IMG/VR virus record: IMGVR_UViG_3300022562_000051
Location: 1-64,000 of that record
DNA from: a virus
Strand: one strand, 5' to 3'
DNA length: 64,000 bases
Positions 55,723 through 64,000 of the stretch are shown here, one piece after another. Both the position numbers and the translations under genes were made by a program. The notes beneath the pieces were generated by a model that was not told the DNA's origin, did not search any database, and was given only the letters and a program-made list of their open reading frames with translations. Numbering within the stretch: position 1 is the stretch's first letter; each line of letters opens with the position of its first letter.

Positions 55723-55725
55723 ATA
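55719..55725 (+). promoter_or_regulatory. Late promoter element CTAAATA
   Basis: CTAAATA overlaps the sulfotransferase stop, 25 bp upstream of the next gene. It starts the second fibre transcription unit. Confidence 0.55.
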
Positions 55726-55750
55726 ATCAATAAATCACCGGAAGACCGCC

Positions 55751-56086
55751 ATGGCACTATACGTAGAACTTACAATGGATCAGGGAACCACGTTTTCAAG
55801 TAGCGTGGACTTGACCAACGATGACGCCACGCCGATTGACGTTACCGGTTATTCCTTTGTCTGCCAGATTCGTAAGTCTTATTACTCTTCCAACGCAACA
55901 GCTAATCTGACTGTTACTGTGGCTGATGCTGCGAATGGCAACGTTACACTAGGACTGGATGCTGCTAATACAGCCAACATTCGTGCTGGACGCTATTTGT
56001 ATGATCTTAAGATGACCACGGATGATGATCGCACCATTCGCGTTCTTGAAGGCATCATTACCATTACGCCACAGGTCAGTCAATGA
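55751..56086 (+). CDS. Fibre adaptor domain protein (BppU-N-like)
   Basis: A 111-aa beta-sandwich protein: [39 protein letters not shown], then [12 protein letters not shown] and a final strand [10 protein letters not shown]. This order of strands is common in small proteins preceding collagen-like fibres in T4-like phages and resembles the N-terminal domain of BppU. It probably connects the fibre to the baseplate. The stop overlaps the next ATG. Confidence 0.72.
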   Translation: MALYVELTMDQGTTFSSSVDLTNDDATPIDVTGYSFVCQIRKSYYSSNATANLTVTVADAANGNVTLGLDAANTANIRAGRYLYDLKMTTDDDRTIRVLEGIITITPQVSQ

Positions 56087-59004
56087 AAGTAACTGTTACA
56101 GAACAGAATGCAGTTGGTAGAGTAGGGCTATCGGCTGGCGCACCGGGAGCGCAAGGCTTAACGGGACCGCAGGGTGCCGATGGCATTCAGGGTTCCTCTG
56201 GCTATATTGGCGCGGATGGTGCGCAAGGTGCAACCGGTGCGCAGGGTGTTCAGGGACTTGATGGACTGTATGCCGCGCAGGGTATTCAGGGTGTTCAGGG
56301 AACAACTGGTACACAGGGTGCGACGGGTACACAGGGAACCGATGGCATACAAGGCACTACTGGCACACAAGGTGCAACAGGAACGCAAGGTACTACGGGT
56401 GCGCAAGGCGTACAGGGTTCGACTGGCTCGCAAGGTGTGCAGGGAACGACTGGTGTGCAAGGCGCAACCGGCGTTCAGGGTACACAGGGTATTCAGGGAT
56501 TGCAGGGTGTTCTCGGACAACCCGGCGACCAATACGTAACGACCTCTTCAAATTCGATTACGATTGAAAACTATCCTGCTGCAAATCCTCTTAATATCAC
56601 GATTGGAACTGGACTTGCTTACTCGGCTGGTCAGCTAATCATCGTTGCAAATGATGCGACACATTCTCTGGAAGGTACAATCACATCGTATGACTCTGGT
56701 ACTGGCGCAATCGTAATTGAAGTTACTACGATTACTGGTACTGGTACGTTTTCATCGTGGGACGTAAACCTTGGTGGTGTTCCCGGCGCGGACGGACCAC
56801 AAGGTATTCAGGGTCTACAAGGAACTACTGGAACGCAAGGTGCGACTGGTACACAAGGCGTACAAGGCACTACCGGCACTCAGGGTGTTCAAGGCACCAC
56901 AGGTACGCAGGGAACTACCGGTTCGCAAGGTGTACAGGGAACTACCGGAGCGCAAGGCGCACAGGGTACTACTGGTACACAAGGCGCAACAGGCGCACAA
57001 GGCGTTCAAGGAACTACTGGCACTCAAGGTGTTCAGGGAACTACCGGAACACAAGGTGTTCAAGGAACTACAGGAACGCAGGGTGCAACTGGCGCACAAG
57101 GTGTTCAAGGCACTACTGGTTCGCAGGGTATTCAGGGAACGACTGGTACACAGGGCGCAACGGGTACACAAGGTGTTCAAGGAACTACAGGTGCGCAAGG
57201 TGTTCAAGGCACTACCGGAACTCAAGGTGCAACTGGCACTCAGGGCGTACAGGGATCAACTGGCGCACAAGGTATTCAGGGATTGCAAGGTGTTCTCGGT
57301 TCTCCCGGCGATATCTATGCAACCACATCTGTTACCTCAATTACAATTGAAAATTATCCAGCGGGTAATCCTCTCAATCTAACCGTTGGTACTGGACTCG
57401 CATATTCGGCTGGTCAGACTGTTGTTATCGCTAATGATGCGACACACTCTCTGGAAGGTCTGGTTATCTCCTATGTAACTGGCACAGGCGCAATGTCTGT
57501 TCAGGTTTCCAGCGTCACTGGTACTGGCACGTTCGCATCGTGGGATGTAAACCTCGGCGGTACTCCCGGTGCAGATGGTCCGCAGGGTATTCAGGGATTG
57601 CAGGGAACGACTGGTACACAAGGTGCAACTGGTACGCAGGGTATTCAGGGAACCACTGGCTCGCAAGGTATTCAGGGTGTTCAAGGCACCACTGGAACAC
57701 AGGGTGCAACTGGATCGCAAGGCGTACAGGGTACTACCGGCACACAAGGTGCAACCGGTACGCAAGGTATTCAGGGAACGACAGGCGCACAAGGTGTCCA
57801 AGGCACTACTGGTACGCAAGGCGCAACCGGTACACAAGGCGTACAAGGTGCAACTGGTACACAGGGTGCTACTGGCGCACAGGGTGTGCAGGGAACGACT
57901 GGTACACAAGGCGCAACAGGCACACAGGGTGTACAGGGTGCAACAGGTGCGCAAGGTGTGCAGGGGACTACCGGCACTCAAGGCGCAACAGGCACACAAG
58001 GTATTCAGGGTACTACTGGAACACAAGGCGTACAAGGTACCACTGGCACACAGGGTGCAACAGGAACACAAGGTGTTCAAGGTGCAACCGGAACACAGGG
58101 TACAACTGGCGCACAAGGTGTACAGGGAACCACTGGTACTCAGGGTGCTACCGGTACGCAGGGTATTCAGGGTACAACAGGCGCACAAGGCGTACAAGGT
58201 ACTACCGGCATTCAAGGTGCGACAGGAACGCAGGGTGTTCAAGGCGTACAAGGTACTACTGGCGCACAGGGTGTACAGGGTACCACAGGAATTCAGGGTG
58301 CAACTGGTGTGCAAGGCGTTCAAGGAACCACTGGCGCACAAGGCATTCAGGGTCTACAGGGAACAACTGGTGTACAGGGTCTACAGGGTACCACTGGTTC
58401 GCAGGGTATTCAAGGTGTTCAGGGTACCACTGGTTCGCAGGGTGTTCAGGGTACTACTGGCGTACAGGGTATTCAAGGTGTTCAGGGTACCACTGGTTCG
58501 CAGGGTATTCAAGGTGTTCAGGGTACCACTGGCGTACAGGGTGTTCAGGGAACTACTGGTGTACAGGGCGTACAGGGAACTACTGGTTCGCAAGGTGTAC
58601 AGGGTATTCAAGGTACTGCCGGTCCTCGCGTACTCAACTATATCATTGATGGTGGTGGAACTACCATCACTACAGGTGCTACCGAAGCTGCACAATCCAA
58701 GGGATACATAATGGTAGCTAACTCGGCTGTCATTAGTGGCTGGCAAGCTTTTGGTAACACTTCTGGTTCGATCAACGTTGATATCTACACTGCGAGCTAC
58801 ACCAACTTCCCAACCATGACTAAGATTAGTGGTGGTGCGCAGACTCCAAGACTGGCAACTGCGCAGAAGGGTTCTGGCGACAATACTGGATGGAGTTCAG
58901 CCGTCATTGCTGCTGGTAACATCATTCAGTTCCGCGTCAACAGCAACCCAACAGTAACGGTGGATCGTGTCACGGTATCTCTGAATCTGATTATAACGAG
59001 TTAA
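56083..59004 (+). CDS. Long collagen-like tail fibre with repeated globular modules
   Basis: A 973-aa protein. After about 18 residues the chain becomes Gly-x-x triplets ([15 protein letters not shown]) in three blocks at about 19-150, 235-402 and 490-845, nearly without Pro. Between the blocks lie two copies of an about 80-residue module ([25 protein letters not shown] to WDVNLGG) that are about 80 percent alike by eye. A third, more distant copy is in the last fibre gene. The C-terminal about 110 residues form a jelly-roll-like tip. Stability without Pro suggests Gln/Thr-based triple helix packing, as in other phage collagens. Confidence 0.88.
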   Translation: MKVTVTEQNAVGRVGLSAGAPGAQGLTGPQGADGIQGSSGYIGADGAQGATGAQGVQGLDGLYAAQGIQGVQGTTGTQGATGTQGTDGIQGTTGTQGATGTQGTTGAQGVQGSTGSQGVQGTTGVQGATGVQGTQGIQGLQGVLGQPGDQYVTTSSNSITIENYPAANPLNITIGTGLAYSAGQLIIVANDATHSLEGTITSYDSGTGAIVIEVTTITGTGTFSSWDVNLGGVPGADGPQGIQGLQGTTGTQGATGTQGVQGTTGTQGVQGTTGTQGTTGSQGVQGTTGAQGAQGTTGTQGATGAQGVQGTTGTQGVQGTTGTQGVQGTTGTQGATGAQGVQGTTGSQGIQGTTGTQGATGTQGVQGTTGAQGVQGTTGTQGATGTQGVQGSTGAQGIQGLQGVLGSPGDIYATTSVTSITIENYPAGNPLNLTVGTGLAYSAGQTVVIANDATHSLEGLVISYVTGTGAMSVQVSSVTGTGTFASWDVNLGGTPGADGPQGIQGLQGTTGTQGATGTQGIQGTTGSQGIQGVQGTTGTQGATGSQGVQGTTGTQGATGTQGIQGTTGAQGVQGTTGTQGATGTQGVQGATGTQGATGAQGVQGTTGTQGATGTQGVQGATGAQGVQGTTGTQGATGTQGIQGTTGTQGVQGTTGTQGATGTQGVQGATGTQGTTGAQGVQGTTGTQGATGTQGIQGTTGAQGVQGTTGIQGATGTQGVQGVQGTTGAQGVQGTTGIQGATGVQGVQGTTGAQGIQGLQGTTGVQGLQGTTGSQGIQGVQGTTGSQGVQGTTGVQGIQGVQGTTGSQGIQGVQGTTGVQGVQGTTGVQGVQGTTGSQGVQGIQGTAGPRVLNYIIDGGGTTITTGATEAAQSKGYIMVANSAVISGWQAFGNTSGSINVDIYTASYTNFPTMTKISGGAQTPRLATAQKGSGDNTGWSSAVIAAGNIIQFRVNSNPTVTVDRVTVSLNLIITS
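56140..58625 (+). repeat. Collagen-coding tandem repeats
   Basis: Short imperfect tandem repeats of 9 to 45 bp built from codons for Gly-Thr-Gln, Gly-Ala-Thr, Gly-Val-Gln and Gly-Thr-Thr. Blocks of this kind also occur at 52330-52885, 60136-61240, 61500-61930 and 63530-64000. Synonymous codons vary between repeats, which argues for old repeats under protein-level selection with some recent duplication. The shared DNA could support recombination between fibre genes. Confidence 0.85.
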
Positions 59005-59006
59005 TT

Positions 59007-59303
59007 ATGTCTGGAAGGAAATACGATATGCTACCAATCAAGGCATGGCGTATCTATTACGCCGATGGCTCTACATTTGATTCTACTCAAGGAACATGGG
59101 CAGACGCACCACCGTTTGGTGTTCAGTGCATCGTGTGGTATCATACTCCACCATTTAAGACTGTTCACACGGAAGCATTCGATGATTCTGTTTATGTGTG
59201 GCAGGGTGAAGGTGAGAAAGAAGGAATCAAGATGGGACTCTGGATGGATGATGAGGGATACTATCGCATTCTTGATATCGCTAGAAAGAGCAGTGAACCG
59301 TAA
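59007..59303 (+). CDS. Small fibre-cluster protein
   Basis: A 98-aa protein rich in Trp, Tyr and acidic residues (PIKAWRIYYADGSTFDSTQG, PFGVQCIVWYHTPPFKTV, GLWMDDEGYYRIL). Short proteins of this look occur near phage fibre genes, but there is no known role. It starts 2 nt after the fibre stop and shares its last base with the next ATG. Confidence 0.6.
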   Translation: MSGRKYDMLPIKAWRIYYADGSTFDSTQGTWADAPPFGVQCIVWYHTPPFKTVHTEAFDDSVYVWQGEGEKEGIKMGLWMDDEGYYRILDIARKSSEP

Positions 59304-59827
59304 TGGCACAGACTTATTATCAAAGAGATACCGCATCTGATCTTAGTGTCGCTGGTGCTAATGCCAATAACCAGTTGTTGACTTCAACAACGACACCAAA
59401 CACGCTTGCTATTGGTATGGGTAAAGGTGGAACGTCCTTTATCTATTTTTGGACGGAACCGGCAGTTCCCGGTGCTGCGGGGTCTACTGGAAATTATACT
59501 GTTACGTGTAATGTCACAGTTGGTGCAACATCAGCAAATATCTCTGCTCAACTTTTTCGCGTATCTTCTTCTGGTACTGTACAATCCACCGGAACACTTT
59601 CTGCTGAACAAGCACTAACCGCAGGAATCAAGACATTTAACTTTACTGCTTTAAGTCTAGGAACTTGGACTGCTGGTGATAGATTAAGAGCGTTAATCAA
59701 CTTTATTAACCTCTCGGCTCACCAGACCGACTCCTGTACAATTGGTTTGAATAGTGCCGATGAATACGTATTAACTCCATGGACAATTGCGGGTCCAAAA
59801 CCCTTCGCTCAAGCAGTTTTAATTTAA
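59303..59827 (+). CDS. Putative fibre tip or decoration protein
   Basis: A 174-aa protein of alternating strands (AGSTGNYTVTCNVTVGATSA, ISAQLFRVSSSGTVQSTGTL, WTAGDRLRALINF), consistent with a jelly-roll or beta-sandwich. No signal peptide or collagen triplets are present. By location it belongs to the fibre complex. The T4-type late element follows its stop. Confidence 0.65.
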   Translation: MAQTYYQRDTASDLSVAGANANNQLLTSTTTPNTLAIGMGKGGTSFIYFWTEPAVPGAAGSTGNYTVTCNVTVGATSANISAQLFRVSSSGTVQSTGTLSAEQALTAGIKTFNFTALSLGTWTAGDRLRALINFINLSAHQTDSCTIGLNSADEYVLTPWTIAGPKPFAQAVLI

Positions 59828-59832
59828 CTGCC

Positions 59833-59839
59833 ATAAATA
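59833..59839 (+). promoter_or_regulatory. Late promoter element ATAAATA with short hairpin leader
   Basis: ATAAATA is followed by the hairpin AGACG-GATGAA-CGTCT (59839-59854), ending about 11 nt before the ATG of the last fibre gene. Confidence 0.5.
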
Positions 59840-59865
59840 GACGGATGAACGTCTAAGAGAACAAA

Positions 59866-62800
59866 ATGGCAGATTTCCCCATCAATCCTAATCCCGGCGA
59901 CACCTTCGTAGCTCCTGACGGCACAGTTTGGGAGTGGGATGGTTATTCGTGGAAAACCGAAGGATCATTCGGAAGTGGTGGTATATCTGAAATTCTTGTC
60001 TCTGCTAACTCTGAATCCACCATTAATGCCAATGGCGTAAACTTTGTCAATACAGCCGACATTACCGTGGCTGTCACCGCAGGAGAAGGTGGAAATGCGA
60101 ACGTAGAACTATACGTAGCGGGTACCATTGCAGGACCGCAGGGTATTCAGGGTATACAAGGTATTCAGGGTGATTTTGGTGTTCAGGGTACTCAGGGTAT
60201 TGCTAATCAGGGTATTCAGGGAACCACAGGAACTCAAGGCGCAACCGGCACACAAGGTCTGCAAGGTGCGCTCGGTCCACAGGGTATTCAGGGTATCACA
60301 GGATCGCAAGGTGCAACTGGCACACAAGGCGCAACGGGTGTTCAGGGTATTCAGGGTATTCAAGGTCGGCAAGGTACTACTGGTACTCAGGGTGCAACAG
60401 GCACTCAGGGTGCAACTGGCGCACAAGGAACACAGGGATTACAGGGAACTACCGGTACTCAAGGCGCAACGGGAACGCAGGGTGCTACGGGCGCACAAGG
60501 TACGCAAGGTATTCAGGGTCGGCAGGGAACCACTGGCTCGCAGGGTGCAACTGGTACGCAAGGTATTCAAGGCACACAGGGACTACAAGGCACTACTGGA
60601 TCGCAGGGTGCAACAGGTTCACAGGGTACCACTGGCGCACAAGGTATTCAAGGTACCACAGGCGTTCAAGGTATAACTGGTACCACTGGCGCACAAGGCG
60701 TTCAGGGTACAACTGGCTTTCAGGGTATTCAGGGATTACAGGGAACTACCGGTACTCAAGGTGCAACTGGAACACAAGGTTCTACGGGCGCACAAGGCAT
60801 TCAAGGACTACAAGGCACTACTGGTACTCAGGGTGCAACAGGCACTCAGGGTGCAACTGGCGCACAAGGCGTACAGGGAACGACAGGCGCACAAGGCGTA
60901 CAGGGAACGACTGGTACACAAGGTGCGACGGGTACACAAGGTACGCAAGGTGCAACAGGCGCACAGGGAACAACTGGTTCGCAGGGTGTGCAAGGAACAA
61001 CGGGTACACAGGGACTACAAGGCACCACTGGTACTCAAGGCGTACAGGGTATTCAGGGTCGGCAAGGAACAACCGGTACACAGGGTGCAACTGGATCGCA
61101 AGGCGTACAGGGAACCACTGGTACGCAGGGTGTGCAAGGACTACAAGGTACTACCGGTACGCAAGGTGCAACTGGCACTCAAGGCACAACAGGCACTCAA
61201 GGTGTTCAGGGATTACAAGGAACTCAAGGACTACAAGGCTTTGCTGGTGATCGTTACGCAACTACTTCTGCGACCTCTCTTACGATTGGTACTGGCACAA
61301 AGAGCCTGACTGTTGCAAGTGGTCTTTCATATTCTGCTGGTCAGTCTGTTGTTATTGCTAATAGTGCCTCTGCCTTTATGGAAGGTACGGTTTCGTCCTA
61401 TGATAGTGGTACTGGTGCGATGCAAGCAGAAATTGCTTCTACCACCGGTTCTGGTACGTTTAATGTTTGGGATGTAAACCTCGGTGGTGCTGCGGGTGCC
61501 GATGGTGCGCAAGGTATTCAGGGTATTCAGGGACTACAAGGCACCACTGGTACACAAGGTGCAACAGGCACACAAGGTATTCAGGGTACGACGGGTAGCC
61601 AAGGTGTACAGGGTATTCAAGGTCGGCAGGGAACGACGGGTAGCCAAGGTACAACAGGTGCGCAAGGCGTACAGGGAACGACAGGTACTCAGGGTGCGAC
61701 AGGAACGCAAGGTGTTCAAGGCACCACTGGTACACAAGGTGCAACCGGAACTCAAGGCGTACAGGGAACGACAGGTACTCAGGGTGCGACTGGCACTCAG
61801 GGTGTACAGGGAACGACGGGTACTCAGGGTGCGACAGGCGCACAAGGCACACAAGGCATTCAAGGTCGGCAGGGAACAACAGGCACTCAGGGTGCTACCG
61901 GTACGCAAGGTGTTCAGGGTATTCAGGGCGCTATTCTCTCCACCTCTCCCGGTGCGGATGAGCAAGTATCTTACAACGACGGTGGCGTATTTGGTGCGTC
62001 GGCTAATCTCAAGTTCTCAACAGCCAATGGCAATGTTCTCATCGTTGGTGCTAATACAATTCGTATTAATGCCGAGAGTAATACCGTCGAAGCCAACATT
62101 ATCACTGCTAATGTAATCAACACCACCAATCTCTATATCGGCGGTGCGAACGTAGCAAATACTTTCGTAGCTAAGAAGAGTCGCCTCGGTTTCCCATATC
62201 ATCCAGATACAGGATATCAGGTCACGCTTGGATATAACGATGCTGCTCGACAGGTATCCATTTATCCGGTTGCCGACGATTTCGAAATTTACACGTTCAA
62301 TAATGGACGCATGATTTTCACTGGTACACAAGCTGTTAGTCATGCTGACGTAAGCGACGAATACTTTGTTTACTTCGATGCAGATGGTGTTTTGACATGC
62401 GTAGCTTCTCCGTGGGATTTGTTGAAGCACTGTCCTGTTGCTACGATTTCGTATAATGCGGATACTAAGGAATCTGCTGCAACCCTGATGGAGTTGCACA
62501 CGGCTGATCGTGATCCAGAGTTGCACTATCGTCTGCACTTTGGCGACGGAACGAAGGTCGCATCGAAGCCGGGATTGCCAACGTATGCAGGTTATACTCT
62601 TAATGTGTCTAACACCGATGCGGTGACGTTCTCCGCGACTTCGATTCGTATCATGGACGAAGACATTCAGTTGGATACTGGTGTTCTTTCGGATGGTGGT
62701 ACTTATCGTGTCATGTGGCGCAGTAATACGTCAGGTGGTCCGACTATTCAGACCTCTACGTTTGCTGTTGACTCCAAGGGTGTTCCATTCCTGACTGATG

Positions 62801-64000
62801 GTACTACGATTTGCTACAACCAGTATACGGGTGCAACGTGGCAGAAGACCGCACTTAGCACTGGTGGTCAAGGTCAGTGGGTCAACATGTATCTGTGTGC
62901 AACGACAGAAATTCAACAGTCTCGTCGTTACTTCCTCATGGCTGGTCAGAATGTTCACAATTCTCTGGCATCGGCAGTATCCGAATCACCAAGTACAATT
63001 AGTTGGGGTGACGTAACACCAGAAGAGTTGGTCATTGTTGGTAAGTTCACATACAACGGACGATCTAGCGCAAACTCTCAGTGTCACTACGCGGAACTTC
63101 AATATGTCGAAGTCATTGACACGTACACTCGCGCTTCTATACAAACGGGCGGCGGCGGCTCGACTCAGCCGGGGGGTTCGAATACTCACATTCAGTATAA
63201 TGACGATACAACATTCGGTGGTTCCGCTAATCTGACTTTTGACAAGGGTGCGGGAACTCTGGCTGTTGGTGGTGCTAAGGCAACACTGATCGCGAACTCG
63301 ACAGCGAATACAGTCAATGTCGCCAATCTGTTTATCGGTACAACCAACGTCAAGTTCGAACTCGCGAATGTTGCAAATACCGTGCGCGTGTCTGCAAACG
63401 GTGGTTCGACACTATCTGCGCGTCAACTGAATTTCGTCAACACTCAGAACGTATCTGTTGTTGTCACGGATGGAGCAGGCGCAGCCGCAGGCAATGCCAA
63501 CGTTGCTTTCAGTGTAGCTACGGTTCAGGGTGCTACGGGTGCGCAAGGCATACAGGGATTGCAGGGAACCACAGGCACACAGGGTGCAACTGGCACTCAG
63601 GGCGCAACCGGCGCACAAGGTGTTCAGGGTATTCAGGGACGGCAGGGAACCACAGGTACTCAAGGCGCAACGGGTACTCAAGGTGTGCAAGGAACAACTG
63701 GAACACAGGGTGCTACCGGTACTCAAGGTGTGCAAGGAACAACTGGAACACAGGGTGCAACCGGATCACAAGGCGTACAGGGTACTACCGGATCGCAGGG
63801 TGCTACGGGTGCGCAAGGCGTCCAAGGCACTACTGGCTCGCAAGGTGCAACTGGATCACAAGGTATTCAGGGAACTACTGGTACGCAAGGTGCGACAGGA
63901 ACTCAAGGTGCAACTGGCACTCAGGGTGCAACGGGCGCACAAGGTGCAACTGGCACTCAGGGTGCAACAGGCGCACAAGGTGTTCAGGGCATTCAGGGTC
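59866..64000 (+). CDS. Very long collagen-like tail fibre (3' end outside window)
   Basis: At least 1378 residues, still open at the window end. The N-terminal about 75 residues resemble fibre attachment domains ([22 protein letters not shown], a typical phage structural start). Collagen-like triplets run from about 60136 to 61240. A globular module similar to those in the previous fibre lies at about 61240-61490 (TSLTIGTGT ... WDVNLGG). A second collagen block reaches 61930. A large beta-rich knob (61930-63530) with [16 protein letters not shown] and [17 protein letters not shown] elements follows, and then a third collagen block. Alternation of stalks and knobs suggests a jointed host-range fibre. 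AGAGA lies upstream of the ATG. Confidence 0.88.
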   Translation, partial: MADFPINPNPGDTFVAPDGTVWEWDGYSWKTEGSFGSGGISEILVSANSESTINANGVNFVNTADITVAVTAGEGGNANVELYVAGTIAGPQGIQGIQGIQGDFGVQGTQGIANQGIQGTTGTQGATGTQGLQGALGPQGIQGITGSQGATGTQGATGVQGIQGIQGRQGTTGTQGATGTQGATGAQGTQGLQGTTGTQGATGTQGATGAQGTQGIQGRQGTTGSQGATGTQGIQGTQGLQGTTGSQGATGSQGTTGAQGIQGTTGVQGITGTTGAQGVQGTTGFQGIQGLQGTTGTQGATGTQGSTGAQGIQGLQGTTGTQGATGTQGATGAQGVQGTTGAQGVQGTTGTQGATGTQGTQGATGAQGTTGSQGVQGTTGTQGLQGTTGTQGVQGIQGRQGTTGTQGATGSQGVQGTTGTQGVQGLQGTTGTQGATGTQGTTGTQGVQGLQGTQGLQGFAGDRYATTSATSLTIGTGTKSLTVASGLSYSAGQSVVIANSASAFMEGTVSSYDSGTGAMQAEIASTTGSGTFNVWDVNLGGAAGADGAQGIQGIQGLQGTTGTQGATGTQGIQGTTGSQGVQGIQGRQGTTGSQGTTGAQGVQGTTGTQGATGTQGVQGTTGTQGATGTQGVQGTTGTQGATGTQGVQGTTGTQGATGAQGTQGIQGRQGTTGTQGATGTQGVQGIQGAILSTSPGADEQVSYNDGGVFGASANLKFSTANGNVLIVGANTIRINAESNTVEANIITANVINTTNLYIGGANVANTFVAKKSRLGFPYHPDTGYQVTLGYNDAARQVSIYPVADDFEIYTFNNGRMIFTGTQAVSHADVSDEYFVYFDADGVLTCVASPWDLLKHCPVATISYNADTKESAATLMELHTADRDPELHYRLHFGDGTKVASKPGLPTYAGYTLNVSNTDAVTFSATSIRIMDEDIQLDTGVLSDGGTYRVMWRSNTSGGPTIQTSTFAVDSKGVPFLTDGTTICYNQYTGATWQKTALSTGGQGQWVNMYLCATTEIQQSRRYFLMAGQNVHNSLASAVSESPSTISWGDVTPEELVIVGKFTYNGRSSANSQCHYAELQYVEVIDTYTRASIQTGGGGSTQPGGSNTHIQYNDDTTFGGSANLTFDKGAGTLAVGGAKATLIANSTANTVNVANLFIGTTNVKFELANVANTVRVSANGGSTLSARQLNFVNTQNVSVVVTDGAGAAAGNANVAFSVATVQGATGAQGIQGLQGTTGTQGATGTQGATGAQGVQGIQGRQGTTGTQGATGTQGVQGTTGTQGATGTQGVQGTTGTQGATGSQGVQGTTGSQGATGAQGVQGTTGSQGATGSQGIQGTTGTQGATGTQGATGTQGATGAQGATGTQGATGAQGVQGIQG

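Noticed and set aside
57379-58341. Long minus-strand ORF (320 codons) opposite the collagen-like fibre, with similar ones at 51121-52859, 56158-57225 and 60109-61965
   Set aside because: They mirror the repetitive Gly-Thr-Gln coding strand, give low-complexity Leu/Cys/Ser/Thr products and have no ribosome binding sites. The plus strand encodes clear fibres.

Overview
The window is part of a large lytic T4-superfamily myovirus genome. The evidence is a near-complete T4-type baseplate block (gp54/gp26/gp51-like proteins, tape measure, gp48, gp53, hub, gp5, gp25, gp6, gp7-like, gp8 and large fibre-carrying proteins), plus a gp32 ssDNA-binding protein, a gp59 helicase loader, a gp33-like late transcription coactivator, a gp4 head-completion nuclease and late promoters of the (T)ATAAATA/CTAAATA type. 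The host is inferred to be an alphaproteobacterium, because the phage carries a circularly permuted two-piece tmRNA of the form typical of that class. Host identity cannot be proven from the window.

Layout. 1-1.9 kb: a stable-RNA island with conventional tRNAs (Arg, Thr, Ser), several aberrant tRNAs, a candidate miniature RNase P RNA of about 192 nt (146-337), a candidate circularly permuted tRNA (1714-1794), and a papain-like protease gene on the minus strand. 1.9-10.5 kb: accessory genes, including a GP88-like protein, an HNH nuclease, an RNA-repair-like trio (P-loop kinase, Rnl1-type RNA ligase, metallophosphoesterase) and an NAD salvage pair (NMN adenylyltransferase-Nudix and nicotinamide phosphoribosyltransferase). 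10.5-11 kb: non-coding, highly structured RNA with its own promoter. 11-16.7 kb: tightly overlapping small genes, including a SLOG-like protein, a histone-H1-like DNA binder, a superinfection-immunity (Imm) protein and a HAD phosphatase. 16.8-24 kb: PhoH, a PD-(D/E)XK nuclease, small membrane proteins, a PagL-like protein, a thermonuclease, the permuted tmRNA, a SleB-type cell-wall hydrolase, GMP reductase, gp33-like, gp59 and gp32. 24-50 kb: head completion and baseplate. 50-64 kb: tail fibres with proline-poor collagen-like repeats, a sulfotransferase and fibre accessory proteins; the last fibre gene runs off the window.

Early and middle transcription appears to use host-type sigma70 promoters. 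Seven TTGNNN-N17-TAT(A/C)-type promoters, all with 17-bp spacers, sit in the gaps between left-half operons, several directly behind rho-independent terminators. Morphogenesis genes carry CTAAATA/ATAAATA late elements. Nearly everything is on the plus strand; only the protease and gp4 are on the minus strand.

The most unusual content is RNA. One window holds a candidate minimal RNase P RNA, an inside-out tRNA whose two halves sum to a complete 75-nt tRNA with a break between positions 26 and 27, a tRNA-Cys-like gene with an 18-nt insertion at that same 26/27 site, and a permuted tmRNA encoding the tag ANEDTFHEMALAA. It also has kinase, ligase and phosphoesterase genes that could act on such RNAs. 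In the baseplate block, a T-TTT-TTT slippery heptamer joins the gp26-like and gp51-like frames just upstream of the tape-measure gene, which resembles the programmed frameshift of tail-assembly chaperones. All functional statements rest on reading motifs by eye; no database search was run.
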